Source of the DNA: Gammaproteobacteria bacterium
GTDB lineage: Bacteria > Pseudomonadota > Gammaproteobacteria > Steroidobacterales > Steroidobacteraceae
DNA: 32,494 bases
Assembly (NCBI GenBank): GCA_025355165.1
Contig: JANYAD010000246.1
Location: 1 to 32,494, forward strand
Reading direction: 5' to 3'
Positions 7,600 to 14,021 of this stretch are shown here, piece by piece (positions within the stretch are counted from its first letter, which is position 1; the number at the start of each line of letters is the position of its first letter). The position numbers were made by a program, and so were the translations under genes. A model generated the notes under the pieces. It had not been told where the DNA came from, searched no databases, and saw only the letters and a list, made by a program, of their open reading frames with translations.

Positions 7600-10061
7600 G
7601 TTATGGTGAGGCCGATGGTTCGCGGCCGATAGGTAAACTGCCGTTCCAGGCGGCTGCTCCCATCCCCGGGGTTAATGCTGAAGTTGTAGTTGGTCACCGT
7701 ATGCGTATCGGTGAGATTGTCCGCAAACAACGCAGCTTGCCATCCGCCGAAACTCATCCCGGCTCGCGCCGAGGCGAAACTGGTCGGCGACAGAGTGTAA
7801 TTCGCCGGGTCATATTGCAGGGTCGTTGAATCCTGGCTCGGCGAGGACCACCGCGAACGGCTCTGGAATTCATCGTCCACCCGGATGAATGACTCCCGGT
7901 TAAACAGCTTGAATTTATATTCCAGTCCCAGCGAGGCCGTGAACGGCGCGCCGGGTTGCCCGCTCTGGCCCGCAATGGCATCCCCCGCCGTGACCACTGG
8001 CTGCGAGCCCTGGCCCAACACCGAGTCGCGTGTATAGCGCGCTTGCGTGTAGCCTGCAGCCAACTGCGCCGTGAAATTGTCCATGAAAGCCACTTCGGCT
8101 TGAATATCGATGCCTTTTGAGACCGCTTGGCCTAAATTGGCGATGAAGGAGATCTGACATATGGGCGGGACCACAGTCTGTTGGATGTTGTTCCAGCGCA
8201 CGTAATAGACGCTGCTCGCGATCTTCACGCGGTTGTCGATATTATTCTTGGCGCCGACCTCAAAGCTGTTTACCGAGTCGGAGCTGTAAGTGGCGGGTGC
8301 TCCGGGGATCCCGAAACTCGCGAAATCGGCCGAGCAGGCGGCGTAGGGCACGGGGTTGTTCGCGCCGCCCGGCCGAAATCCCTTGGCATAGGTAAAGTAG
8401 AACAAATTTCTCGGATCTTCCTGAAAGGAGAAACTGAGTTTTGGCGTGAAAGAGCTCTCTTTCTTGTCGCCGCTTCCCGTCTGCGGCGAGAGGAACAATT
8501 GCGGGCCGCCGGTTAGGGTGTCGAATGAATATTTCAGCTTCGAATAGCGCGCTCCAAGGGTCAGCTTGTATTGGTCCGTGAATGCGTAGGTTCCTTCGCC
8601 AAACAAGGCATATTGCTGATCCTTTGCGCGGGTCTGCAGGAAGTACGAATCGTTGGGGAAGCGAGGGTCATAGCCCACCGGCAGCTGCGTGGTCGGATCA
8701 ATGAACCAGGCACTTGCCGGCTGCCCGGTGGCGGCAAGCGACAGCTGGTCCAGCATCGGATCGTGGATTTGCTCGAGATAAAATTGGCGGTTCGAGCTGA
8801 AAAACAATCCCGCGGTCCAAAACAGCGGCGAGTTGGAGTCGGCCGACTGCAGTCTTAGTTCTTGCGTCAAGTTCTGCTGTCCGTTGTCGATCGAGACGGG
8901 CGATCGGTAATTCGAGGCGCCTGCAGGCAGATGAATGCCGGTTGCGTCAAGCAACGGGTAAGGCGTGGATGCCGATGACCCGTCGGGATTTAGAAACACC
9001 CCCGATTGGTAAAACCCTAAGTTGTAGAGCGTGCCTTCGTAACCGGTCACTTCCTTGCGATGAAAGTACGAGGTGTTTGAAATCAACTTCGCAAAGCCCA
9101 AATTTCCTTCAACTTTGAGGGCCGGTAAATAGAACCGATCGGGGTCCGATCGCTGGTCAGGATCCGCATTGACGAACCGGTCTTTGCCGGGGTTCGAGTA
9201 CAAAGGCCAGTAGCTCTCCACGTTGTTGCGGTAGCGATCTTGATAGTAAATGCTCGGCGTAACGGTCCATTGGTCGGAAGGGGCCCACACTGCAGCCAGG
9301 CGGTACAGCACGGTCTGGTCGAAGTTCGCGTTTTTTTCCAAGAGAGTCGAAGTTGTGGGATCCGTGCGGGGGATGTAGCCGCCGTCACGGCGGTACCACA
9401 CTGTCAAGCGCGCGCCGAGTTTACCGTCGATCAAGGGGCCGCCTGCCGCAAGGCCGCCTTCATAGCTGAGCGAGCCCCCCTGCGTGTATGCCACCTCTTC
9501 GCGGCTGTAAAAGCTGTTAGTGGTCAGGCTCGGCTGGGTGGTGATGTAGCGTACCGTGCCGCCTTCAGAGCCGGCACCGAACAACGTGCCCTGGGGTCCG
9601 CGCAGCACCTCGACGCGATCGACATCGAAAGCCTTCGGCAATGTGTCATCGGGATTGAAGGCGAGAGCGCGCATCTGGATGGGCGTATCGTCGATATAGA
9701 TACCGGTCGTTCCGGCGCCGCCGCTTGAAGCGATGCCTCGAATAGAAATATTGTTGGTGCCGGAGTTGTCGACATTCACGCCGGGTGTGAAACGGGCAAT
9801 GTCCTGAAAATCCTTGATGCCCCGAATATCCATCGCATCCTGGGTAAGTGCAGTGACGCTCAAGGGAACCTTACTCAGGCTTTCCTCGTGGCGGGTGGCC
9901 GTCACGGTCACTTCCTGCAAAGGTCCGCCGCTGTCGCCTGGCGAGGTGTCGGCGCACACTGTGGCGGCCCCGGAAAGAGCCGCAACCGCGCCGATGAACA
10001 CGCAAACGCGGCGTGATCGCATGCCATGAAACGACCGGCAAAGAAGTATCATTTCCCACAT
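7587..10061 (-). CDS. TonB-dependent outer-membrane receptor
   Basis: 824-residue outer-membrane 22-strand barrel with a plug, taking up a siderophore, vitamin or other scarce ligand with energy from TonB-ExbBD. The N-terminus is a long signal peptide ending VCA at residue 37. The plug follows: 'LQEVTVTATRHEESLSKVPL', 'FTPGVNVDNSGTNNISIRGI', 'YIDDTPIQ' and the hallmark 'VDRVEVLRGPQGTLFGAGSE'. The remainder is barrel, with alternating aromatic strands such as 'YALFGEGTYAFTDQYKLTLG' and 'FYFTYAKGFRPGG', ending 'RTIGLTITYRN'. The last residue is Asn rather than the usual aromatic. I chose ATG 10061 because AAGGGG lies seven bases before it; ATG 10022 would give a shorter signal peptide without a ribosome site. 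The family is the iron-complex type common in Caulobacter, sphingomonads and Steroidobacter relatives. The ligand is not deducible; no regulator or TonB gene is adjacent. Confidence 0.95.
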   Translation of the reverse strand: MWEMILLCRSFHGMRSRRVCVFIGAVAALSGAATVCADTSPGDSGGPLQEVTVTATRHEESLSKVPLSVTALTQDAMDIRGIKDFQDIARFTPGVNVDNSGTNNISIRGIASSGGAGTTGIYIDDTPIQMRALAFNPDDTLPKAFDVDRVEVLRGPQGTLFGAGSEGGTVRYITTQPSLTTNSFYSREEVAYTQGGSLSYEGGLAAGGPLIDGKLGARLTVWYRRDGGYIPRTDPTTSTLLEKNANFDQTVLYRLAAVWAPSDQWTVTPSIYYQDRYRNNVESYWPLYSNPGKDRFVNADPDQRSDPDRFYLPALKVEGNLGFAKLISNTSYFHRKEVTGYEGTLYNLGFYQSGVFLNPDGSSASTPYPLLDATGIHLPAGASNYRSPVSIDNGQQNLTQELRLQSADSNSPLFWTAGLFFSSNRQFYLEQIHDPMLDQLSLAATGQPASAWFIDPTTQLPVGYDPRFPNDSYFLQTRAKDQQYALFGEGTYAFTDQYKLTLGARYSKLKYSFDTLTGGPQLFLSPQTGSGDKKESSFTPKLSFSFQEDPRNLFYFTYAKGFRPGGANNPVPYAACSADFASFGIPGAPATYSSDSVNSFEVGAKNNIDNRVKIASSVYYVRWNNIQQTVVPPICQISFIANLGQAVSKGIDIQAEVAFMDNFTAQLAAGYTQARYTRDSVLGQGSQPVVTAGDAIAGQSGQPGAPFTASLGLEYKFKLFNRESFIRVDDEFQSRSRWSSPSQDSTTLQYDPANYTLSPTSFASARAGMSFGGWQAALFADNLTDTHTVTNYNFSINPGDGSSRLERQFTYRPRTIGLTITYRN

Positions 10062-10068
10062 ATTACAT

Positions 10069-10074
10069 CCCCTT
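10069..10074 (-). promoter_or_regulatory. Ribosome binding site deciding the start of the TonB receptor
   Basis: AAGGGG on the minus strand, seven bases before ATG 10061. The alternative ATGs at 10052 and 10022 have no comparable site. Confidence 0.65.
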
Positions 10075-10185
10075 GGCGTGCCCCGATTCCCCCGTACATT
10101 GCAACACATCGGCTTGGCAGTTAGAAGGCCAGCGCAATCAGACGCTGCTTGAGCGTGCAATCATCAGTTATGGGATCATTACCCG

Positions 10186-11985
10186 ATGAGCACGCCATCC
10201 GAACGACTGCCCTCCAAGTCGCTGCACCCGTTGTTGGCGTTGCTGCCCTTTTTGCGCCCCTATTTGGCAATGATGACGGGCGCTTCATTCGCGCTCTTGA
10301 TTGCGGCAGGAGCCCAACTCGCACTGCCGCTGGCGCTGCGCCAGCTGATCGATCACGGCATCGCCGGAAGGGATGCCGGCACCATCAACCGGTGGTTCCT
10401 GGCATTTCTCGCAGCGGCCGTGGTTTTCGGCGCGTTTGCCGCCTTGCGCTTTTATCTGGTTACCTGGGTCGGTGAGCGTGTGGTAGCCGATTTGCGCAAC
10501 GCTATTTATCGACGCGTCGTGCGCATGGATCCTATGTTTTACGAAACCACGCGCGTCGGCGAAGTGCTATCGCGGCTCACGGCGGACACCACGTTGGTGC
10601 AGGCGATCTCGGGCGTCAATCTGTCCATCGTGTTGCGATCGACCTTGAGCTTGATCGGCGCCATCATCCTGATGGGATTTACCAGCGCGAGACTAATGGG
10701 GGTCATCCTGGTATTAATTCCAGTGGTCATCGCGCCGCTCATCATCACAGGAAGGCGGGTGCGGGGCTTGTCTCGCGCGTCGCAAGATCGAATTGCCGAT
10801 ACCAGCGGGTTGGCGGACGAAACTTTGAATGCCATTCAAACCGTGCAGGCCTTCACCATGGAGGAGCTGCAGAGCGAGCGCTATCGGAAGGCGGTTGAGG
10901 ACAGTTTTCTGACCGCGGTACGGCGCACCAAGGTCCGCGCCGCGCTCACCGCCATCGGCGTGATGCTGGTGTTTGGCGGCATCACCTTCGTACTCTGGCT
11001 CGGCGCTCGTCAAGTCGTCGCCGGCACCATGACCGGGGGGCAGCTGGCACAGTTTTTAGTTTATGCGGCCTTTGTCGGCACCTCAGCCGCAGCGCTCTCG
11101 GAAATGTGGGGCGAGGTTCAGCGTGCGGCCGGAGCCATGGAGCGATTGAGCGAGCTTCTGCAAGCGAGGCCGGTCATTCGCTCACCCGAGCATCCGCTGC
11201 AGATGCCGGCCCGCGTCCACGGCAGCATCCGGTTTGACAACGTCACCTTCCACTACCCGTCACGGCCGCAACAAGCCGCTCTGGACAACTTCAGCCTCGA
11301 GGTCGCGCCGGGTGAAACCATCGCCTTCGTGGGGCCGTCCGGCGCCGGAAAGAGTACGACCTTTCAGTTGCTGCTGCGCTTTTACGATCCTGATTCCGGC
11401 CGGGTGCTGATCGACGATAGGCGGCTTGCCGACCTGCGTCCGGAGGACATCCGTTCGCAAATAGGTTTGGTGCCTCAAGACACCGTGCTGTTTGGCGCGA
11501 GTGCGCGCGAGAACATTCGCTACGGCCGCCCCACGGCGAGCGATGCGCAGATCGAGGCTGCGGCTGTTGCGGCGGCAGCCGATGAATTCCTGCGCAAGTT
11601 GCCGCAAGGCTACGACACCTTCCTCGGAGAGCGCGGAACACGCTTATCCGGCGGCCAACGCCAGCGCATAGCGCTGGCCCGGGCAATACTCAAGGATCCG
11701 CCCATCTTGTTGCTGGATGAGGCAACCAGCTCGCTAGATGCAGAATCCGAACTTCTGGTACAGCAGGCGCTCGAAAAACTCATGCGGGGCCGCACCACGA
11801 TTATCATTGCCCATCGGCTTGCCACGGTGCTCAAAGCCGACCGTATAGTCGTGATGGACTACGGCCATAAAATCGCGGTCGGCACGCACGCCGAACTGCT
11901 TGTGCACAGTCCTCTGTATGCGCGGCTTGCCGCGCTGCAGTTCGCCGCGGTCTCCGCTGATTCGCCGGAGGCCGCGGTCCAGTAG
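10186..11985 (+). CDS. ABC exporter, fused permease and ATPase (MsbA-related)
   Basis: 599-residue half-transporter working as a homodimer in the inner membrane. Residues about 20-310 hold a six-helix exporter domain with the typical coupling sequence 'ADLRNAIYRRVVRMDPMFYE' and 'GEVLSRLTADTTLVQ'. The ATPase domain has Walker A 'GPSGAGKST' near residue 382, Q-loop 'IGLVPQDTVLFGAS', signature 'LSGGQRQRIALARA' near 487, Walker B 'ILLLDEATSSLD' and switch His in 'IIAHRLATVL'; all catalytic residues are present. It resembles the MsbA-related proteins of proteobacteria (TIGR02204-like) more than true MsbA. The substrate is unknown; a lipid or drug is typical. ATG 10186 has only a GGGA twelve bases upstream. 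It is divergent from the TonB receptor (124 bases between starts). Confidence 0.92.
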   Translation: MSTPSERLPSKSLHPLLALLPFLRPYLAMMTGASFALLIAAGAQLALPLALRQLIDHGIAGRDAGTINRWFLAFLAAAVVFGAFAALRFYLVTWVGERVVADLRNAIYRRVVRMDPMFYETTRVGEVLSRLTADTTLVQAISGVNLSIVLRSTLSLIGAIILMGFTSARLMGVILVLIPVVIAPLIITGRRVRGLSRASQDRIADTSGLADETLNAIQTVQAFTMEELQSERYRKAVEDSFLTAVRRTKVRAALTAIGVMLVFGGITFVLWLGARQVVAGTMTGGQLAQFLVYAAFVGTSAAALSEMWGEVQRAAGAMERLSELLQARPVIRSPEHPLQMPARVHGSIRFDNVTFHYPSRPQQAALDNFSLEVAPGETIAFVGPSGAGKSTTFQLLLRFYDPDSGRVLIDDRRLADLRPEDIRSQIGLVPQDTVLFGASARENIRYGRPTASDAQIEAAAVAAAADEFLRKLPQGYDTFLGERGTRLSGGQRQRIALARAILKDPPILLLDEATSSLDAESELLVQQALEKLMRGRTTIIIAHRLATVLKADRIVVMDYGHKIAVGTHAELLVHSPLYARLAALQFAAVSADSPEAAVQ

Positions 11986-11995
11986 CAAGCCTGCG

Positions 11996-12023
11996 CTCGC
12001 GGCTATTTGACTTGAGCTGCGAG
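11996..12023. terminator. Hairpin between convergent ABC exporter and gstA genes
   Basis: CTCGCGGC (11996-12003) pairs with GCTGCGAG (12016-12023): eight pairs including one G-U, 12-base loop, 10 bases after the exporter stop. No T-tract follows on the plus strand, so intrinsic termination is uncertain; it may serve Rho-dependent ends or RNA stability. Confidence 0.35.
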
Positions 12024-12062
12024 AAAAGCGCCTAGCGCCGTAGAAATCCTCTGCCTTCAGGC

Positions 12063-12677
12063 CTAGGAGGACTTCAACAGGCCCTCAGCTTTCATAGCTT
12101 CCTGAACTTTGGGCCTCTGACCGATGCGGGCTTGGAAAGCCTCCAGCACCGGCCATTTGCTTAAATCAATTTTAACGTGGCGAGTCCAGCCCAAAACCGT
12201 GAACAAATACGCATCTGCCACCGTGAAAGTATTGCCCATTAAGAACGCTTTCTTGCCTAGAAATCCCGACAGCCAGTCGAATTTCTTGGCCAGATTGGCT
12301 GTAAACATTTCTTTCACCTCAGCGGAACTGGCCGGATTGAACAGCGGACTGAAAGTCTTGTGAACTTCTGAGGTGATGAAGTTCAGAATTTCCATCAATT
12401 GGTAGCGTTCGAATGTGCCCGCGCGCGGCGCCAATCCGGACTCAGGCTTTTGGTCGGCGATGTACTGAACAATTGCCGGTCCTTCGGTCAGCACGCGGCC
12501 GTCGTCGAATTGCAGCGCCGGTACTGCGCCCTTCGAATTAATCGTCAAAAAATCCCCGCCGCTTTCAGTTTTTTTGGTCTTGGAATCGATCTTAACAAGA
12601 GTAAACGGCAGGCCTGCTTCGAGCAGCACGATATGCGGCGAGAGCGAGCACGCACCAGGAAAATAATAAAGCTTCAT
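12063..12677 (-). CDS. gstA: Glutathione S-transferase, beta class
   Basis: 204-residue cytosolic enzyme that conjugates glutathione to electrophiles. The N-terminal thioredoxin fold starts 'MKLYYFPGACSLSPHI' with the beta-class Cys10. The glutathione-binding cis-Pro loop is 'GAVPALQFDDG', followed by 'LTEGPAIVQYIAD'. The helical C-terminal domain has 'SEVHKTFSPLFNP' and 'FTVADAYLFTVLGW', the N-capping box. Length and motif order follow E. coli GstA (201 aa) closely. ATG 12677 has GAGGA seven bases upstream. It is the last gene of the minus-strand group ppgK - NlpC/P60 - gstA, ten bases after the NlpC/P60 stop; nothing in the sequence ties its function to those genes. Confidence 0.94.
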   Translation of the reverse strand: MKLYYFPGACSLSPHIVLLEAGLPFTLVKIDSKTKKTESGGDFLTINSKGAVPALQFDDGRVLTEGPAIVQYIADQKPESGLAPRAGTFERYQLMEILNFITSEVHKTFSPLFNPASSAEVKEMFTANLAKKFDWLSGFLGKKAFLMGNTFTVADAYLFTVLGWTRHVKIDLSKWPVLEAFQARIGQRPKVQEAMKAEGLLKSS

Positions 12678-12687
12678 TGAGACATCC

Positions 12688-13275
12688 TCAGTTGGGGGTT
12701 GCGAATGATACTACGCGCCTGGCACCGATGAAGCCTTTCGCGTAGGGCGCGGCGATGAGCGAATCGACGCGTACGTGGCCGCCGCTGGAAGGCGCATGAA
12801 CAAACAGCTGACCGTCCAGCGCGATGGCCACATGCAATTCTTTGCTGGCCAAGTGCATGAAAACAAGATCCCCGGGCTGAAGCGCGGCGCGGGCCACGGG
12901 CAACCCGATTCGAAGTTGCTCGGCGGCAGTGCGCGGCACTAGGATTCCGGCGCGGGCGGCTGCATACACGACTAATCCGCTGCAGTCGAATCCACCCGGC
13001 GCGGCGCCGCCAAAGCGATAGGGTTGCCCGATCATGGAGGTTGCACTCTCGATCATCAATCTTGCGGGAGAGATGCGCTGCAGCGGTGCTGCGGCGGCTT
13101 CGGTGGAAGGCGCCGGCTCGAGTGCGCTCGAGTCTCGGTGTGAGGTCGACGCGCACGCGACAAGCATGAGCAATGCCGCGCTCGCCGCCGACGCTTCGAC
13201 TAGATTTCTGCGGAGCCGATCGTGGCCAATGCCGCGCCCACGATTCCCGCTTCCGCGCGCAAGGTTCCGACGCAT
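12688..13275 (-). CDS. NlpC/P60 family cell-wall endopeptidase, lipoprotein
   Basis: 195 residues from ATG 13275. An Arg-rich N-terminus and a hydrophobic segment end in lipobox LVAC with Cys41. The NlpC/P60 (C40) domain spans about 72-190: 'IGQPYRFGG', catalytic Cys98 in 'GFDCSGLV', 'LQPGDLVFM', catalytic His148 in 'ELHVAIALDG' and the third polar residue His160. Such enzymes (MepS/Spr type) cut peptide cross-links in peptidoglycan to allow wall growth. The ATG at 13275 has GAGG seven bases upstream and lies inside the end of ppgK (76-base overlap, other frame), implying translational coupling. An open frame continues to 13698, but that part is the opposite-frame shadow of ppgK. The n-region of the signal is unusually long (about 26 residues), so an unrecognised later start is possible. 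Confidence 0.85.
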   Translation of the reverse strand: MRRNLARGSGNRGRGIGHDRLRRNLVEASAASAALLMLVACASTSHRDSSALEPAPSTEAAAAPLQRISPARLMIESATSMIGQPYRFGGAAPGGFDCSGLVVYAAARAGILVPRTAAEQLRIGLPVARAALQPGDLVFMHLASKELHVAIALDGQLFVHAPSSGGHVRVDSLIAAPYAKGFIGARRVVSFATPN

Positions 13276-13955
13276 AGCCGCGCCTCGCAGTGCAATTTGT
13301 CCATGAACATCTGGGGTGCTTCGGTGATGCCACCGCACAAAACGATGAGGTCCGGCCAGAGTAGGCCATGCAGTTCGCTGATGACCAAATTCAACTCTGC
13401 CGCCCAGGCATCCCAGCTCAAGCCATCTTCGACTTTTGCACGTCCGGAGGCGCGCTTCTCCGCCTCGCGGCCTGCCACTTGCAGGTGCCCGAACTCGGTA
13501 TTGGGCACGAGGTGTCCGTCGACGAATAGCGCACTGCCGATACCGGTACCCAATGTCAGCACGAGTACGGTGCCCGGAACATCGCGTGCCGCTCCGTAGC
13601 GCAACTCCGCTAGTCCCGCCGCGTCGGCATCGTTGACGGCGATCACAGGACGATGCAGGCGTTCCGCCGCTAGATCCGCCAGCGGTTGACCAATCCAAGC
13701 CTTGTTCAGATTAGCGGCCGTTCGAACCACGCCGTTACGAATGACGCTGGGAAAAGCAAGCCCGACTGCATGCTCGCCGGGTATGTTCGCCGCTACGGAC
13801 GCCAGTGCGCAAAGCAGGTCGTCAATCGAGCCTTGTGCCGGCGTCGGCGTGCTGTAGCGTTCGCCTGCGAAGGCGCCGTTCTGCAAATCGATCAGCGCGC
13901 ATTTGATGGACGAGCCGCCGACATCGACGCCGACCGCCAAGGAAGAGGTTTTCAA
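13200..13955 (-). CDS. ppgK: Polyphosphate glucokinase (ROK family)
   Basis: Phosphorylates glucose to glucose-6-phosphate using inorganic polyphosphate (often also ATP). About 251 residues, near the 265 of Mycobacterium PpgK. Motifs follow that enzyme: 'GVDVGGSSIKCALIDL' (phosphate 1), 'AFPSVIRNGVVRTAANLNK', catalytic Asp109 in 'NDADAAGLAELRYGAA', 'LTLGTGIGSALFVDG', 'PNTEFGHLQV' and 'AGIVGAAL'. The ROK zinc cluster CxCGxxGC is absent, as in PpgK. The start is uncertain: homology begins at the TTG at 13955 (LKTSSLAVG), with no clear ribosome site. The open frame reaches 14216, but that stretch runs through the glgP start and is unlike the family. It is divergent from the glycogen phosphorylase operon, which fits phosphorylation of glucose released by MalQ. 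The NlpC/P60 gene begins within its 3' end. Confidence 0.88.
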   Translation of the reverse strand: MKTSSLAVGVDVGGSSIKCALIDLQNGAFAGERYSTPTPAQGSIDDLLCALASVAANIPGEHAVGLAFPSVIRNGVVRTAANLNKAWIGQPLADLAAERLHRPVIAVNDADAAGLAELRYGAARDVPGTVLVLTLGTGIGSALFVDGHLVPNTEFGHLQVAGREAEKRASGRAKVEDGLSWDAWAAELNLVISELHGLLWPDLIVLCGGITEAPQMFMDKLHCEARLCVGTLRAEAGIVGAALATIGSAEI

Positions 13956-13982
13956 AAGGACTGCCGCATTGTGATGTTTGCC

Positions 13983-14011
13983 CTGATAAGGTGGGATAAC
14001 AACCCTATAAT
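13983..14011 (+). promoter_or_regulatory. Predicted sigma-70 promoter of glgP
   Basis: Minus-35 CTGATA (13983-13988; 4 of 6 consensus), 17-base spacer, perfect minus-10 TATAAT (14006-14011). Transcription would start near 14018, only a few bases before ATG 14022, which has no ribosome site, so the mRNA would be almost leaderless. Confidence 0.6.
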
Positions 14012-14016
14012 AACCC
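13996..14016 (+). repeat. Tandem 10-base repeat over the glgP promoter, possible operator
   Basis: ATAACAACCC (13996-14005) and ATAATAACCC (14007-14016) differ at one base and are spaced 11 bases apart, about one helical turn, over the minus-10 box. The second copy leads into an imperfect palindrome ATAAC-CC-GTTAT (14010-14021). This may be a regulator site for glgP and/or ppgK. Confidence 0.4.
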
Positions 14017-14021
14017 GTTAT

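Noticed and set aside
10062-10185. Search for promoter boxes or an iron-regulator site between the TonB receptor and ABC exporter
   Set aside because: TTGAGC at 10149 has no properly spaced minus-10 box, and I see no Fur-like palindrome.
13276-13698. Long N-terminal extension of the NlpC/P60 frame
   Set aside because: It only reads ppgK in another frame and has no domain; the lipoprotein start at 13275 with a ribosome site explains the gene.
13686-14021. N-terminal extension of glgP
   Set aside because: Runs antisense to ppgK; family homology and length begin at ATG 14022.
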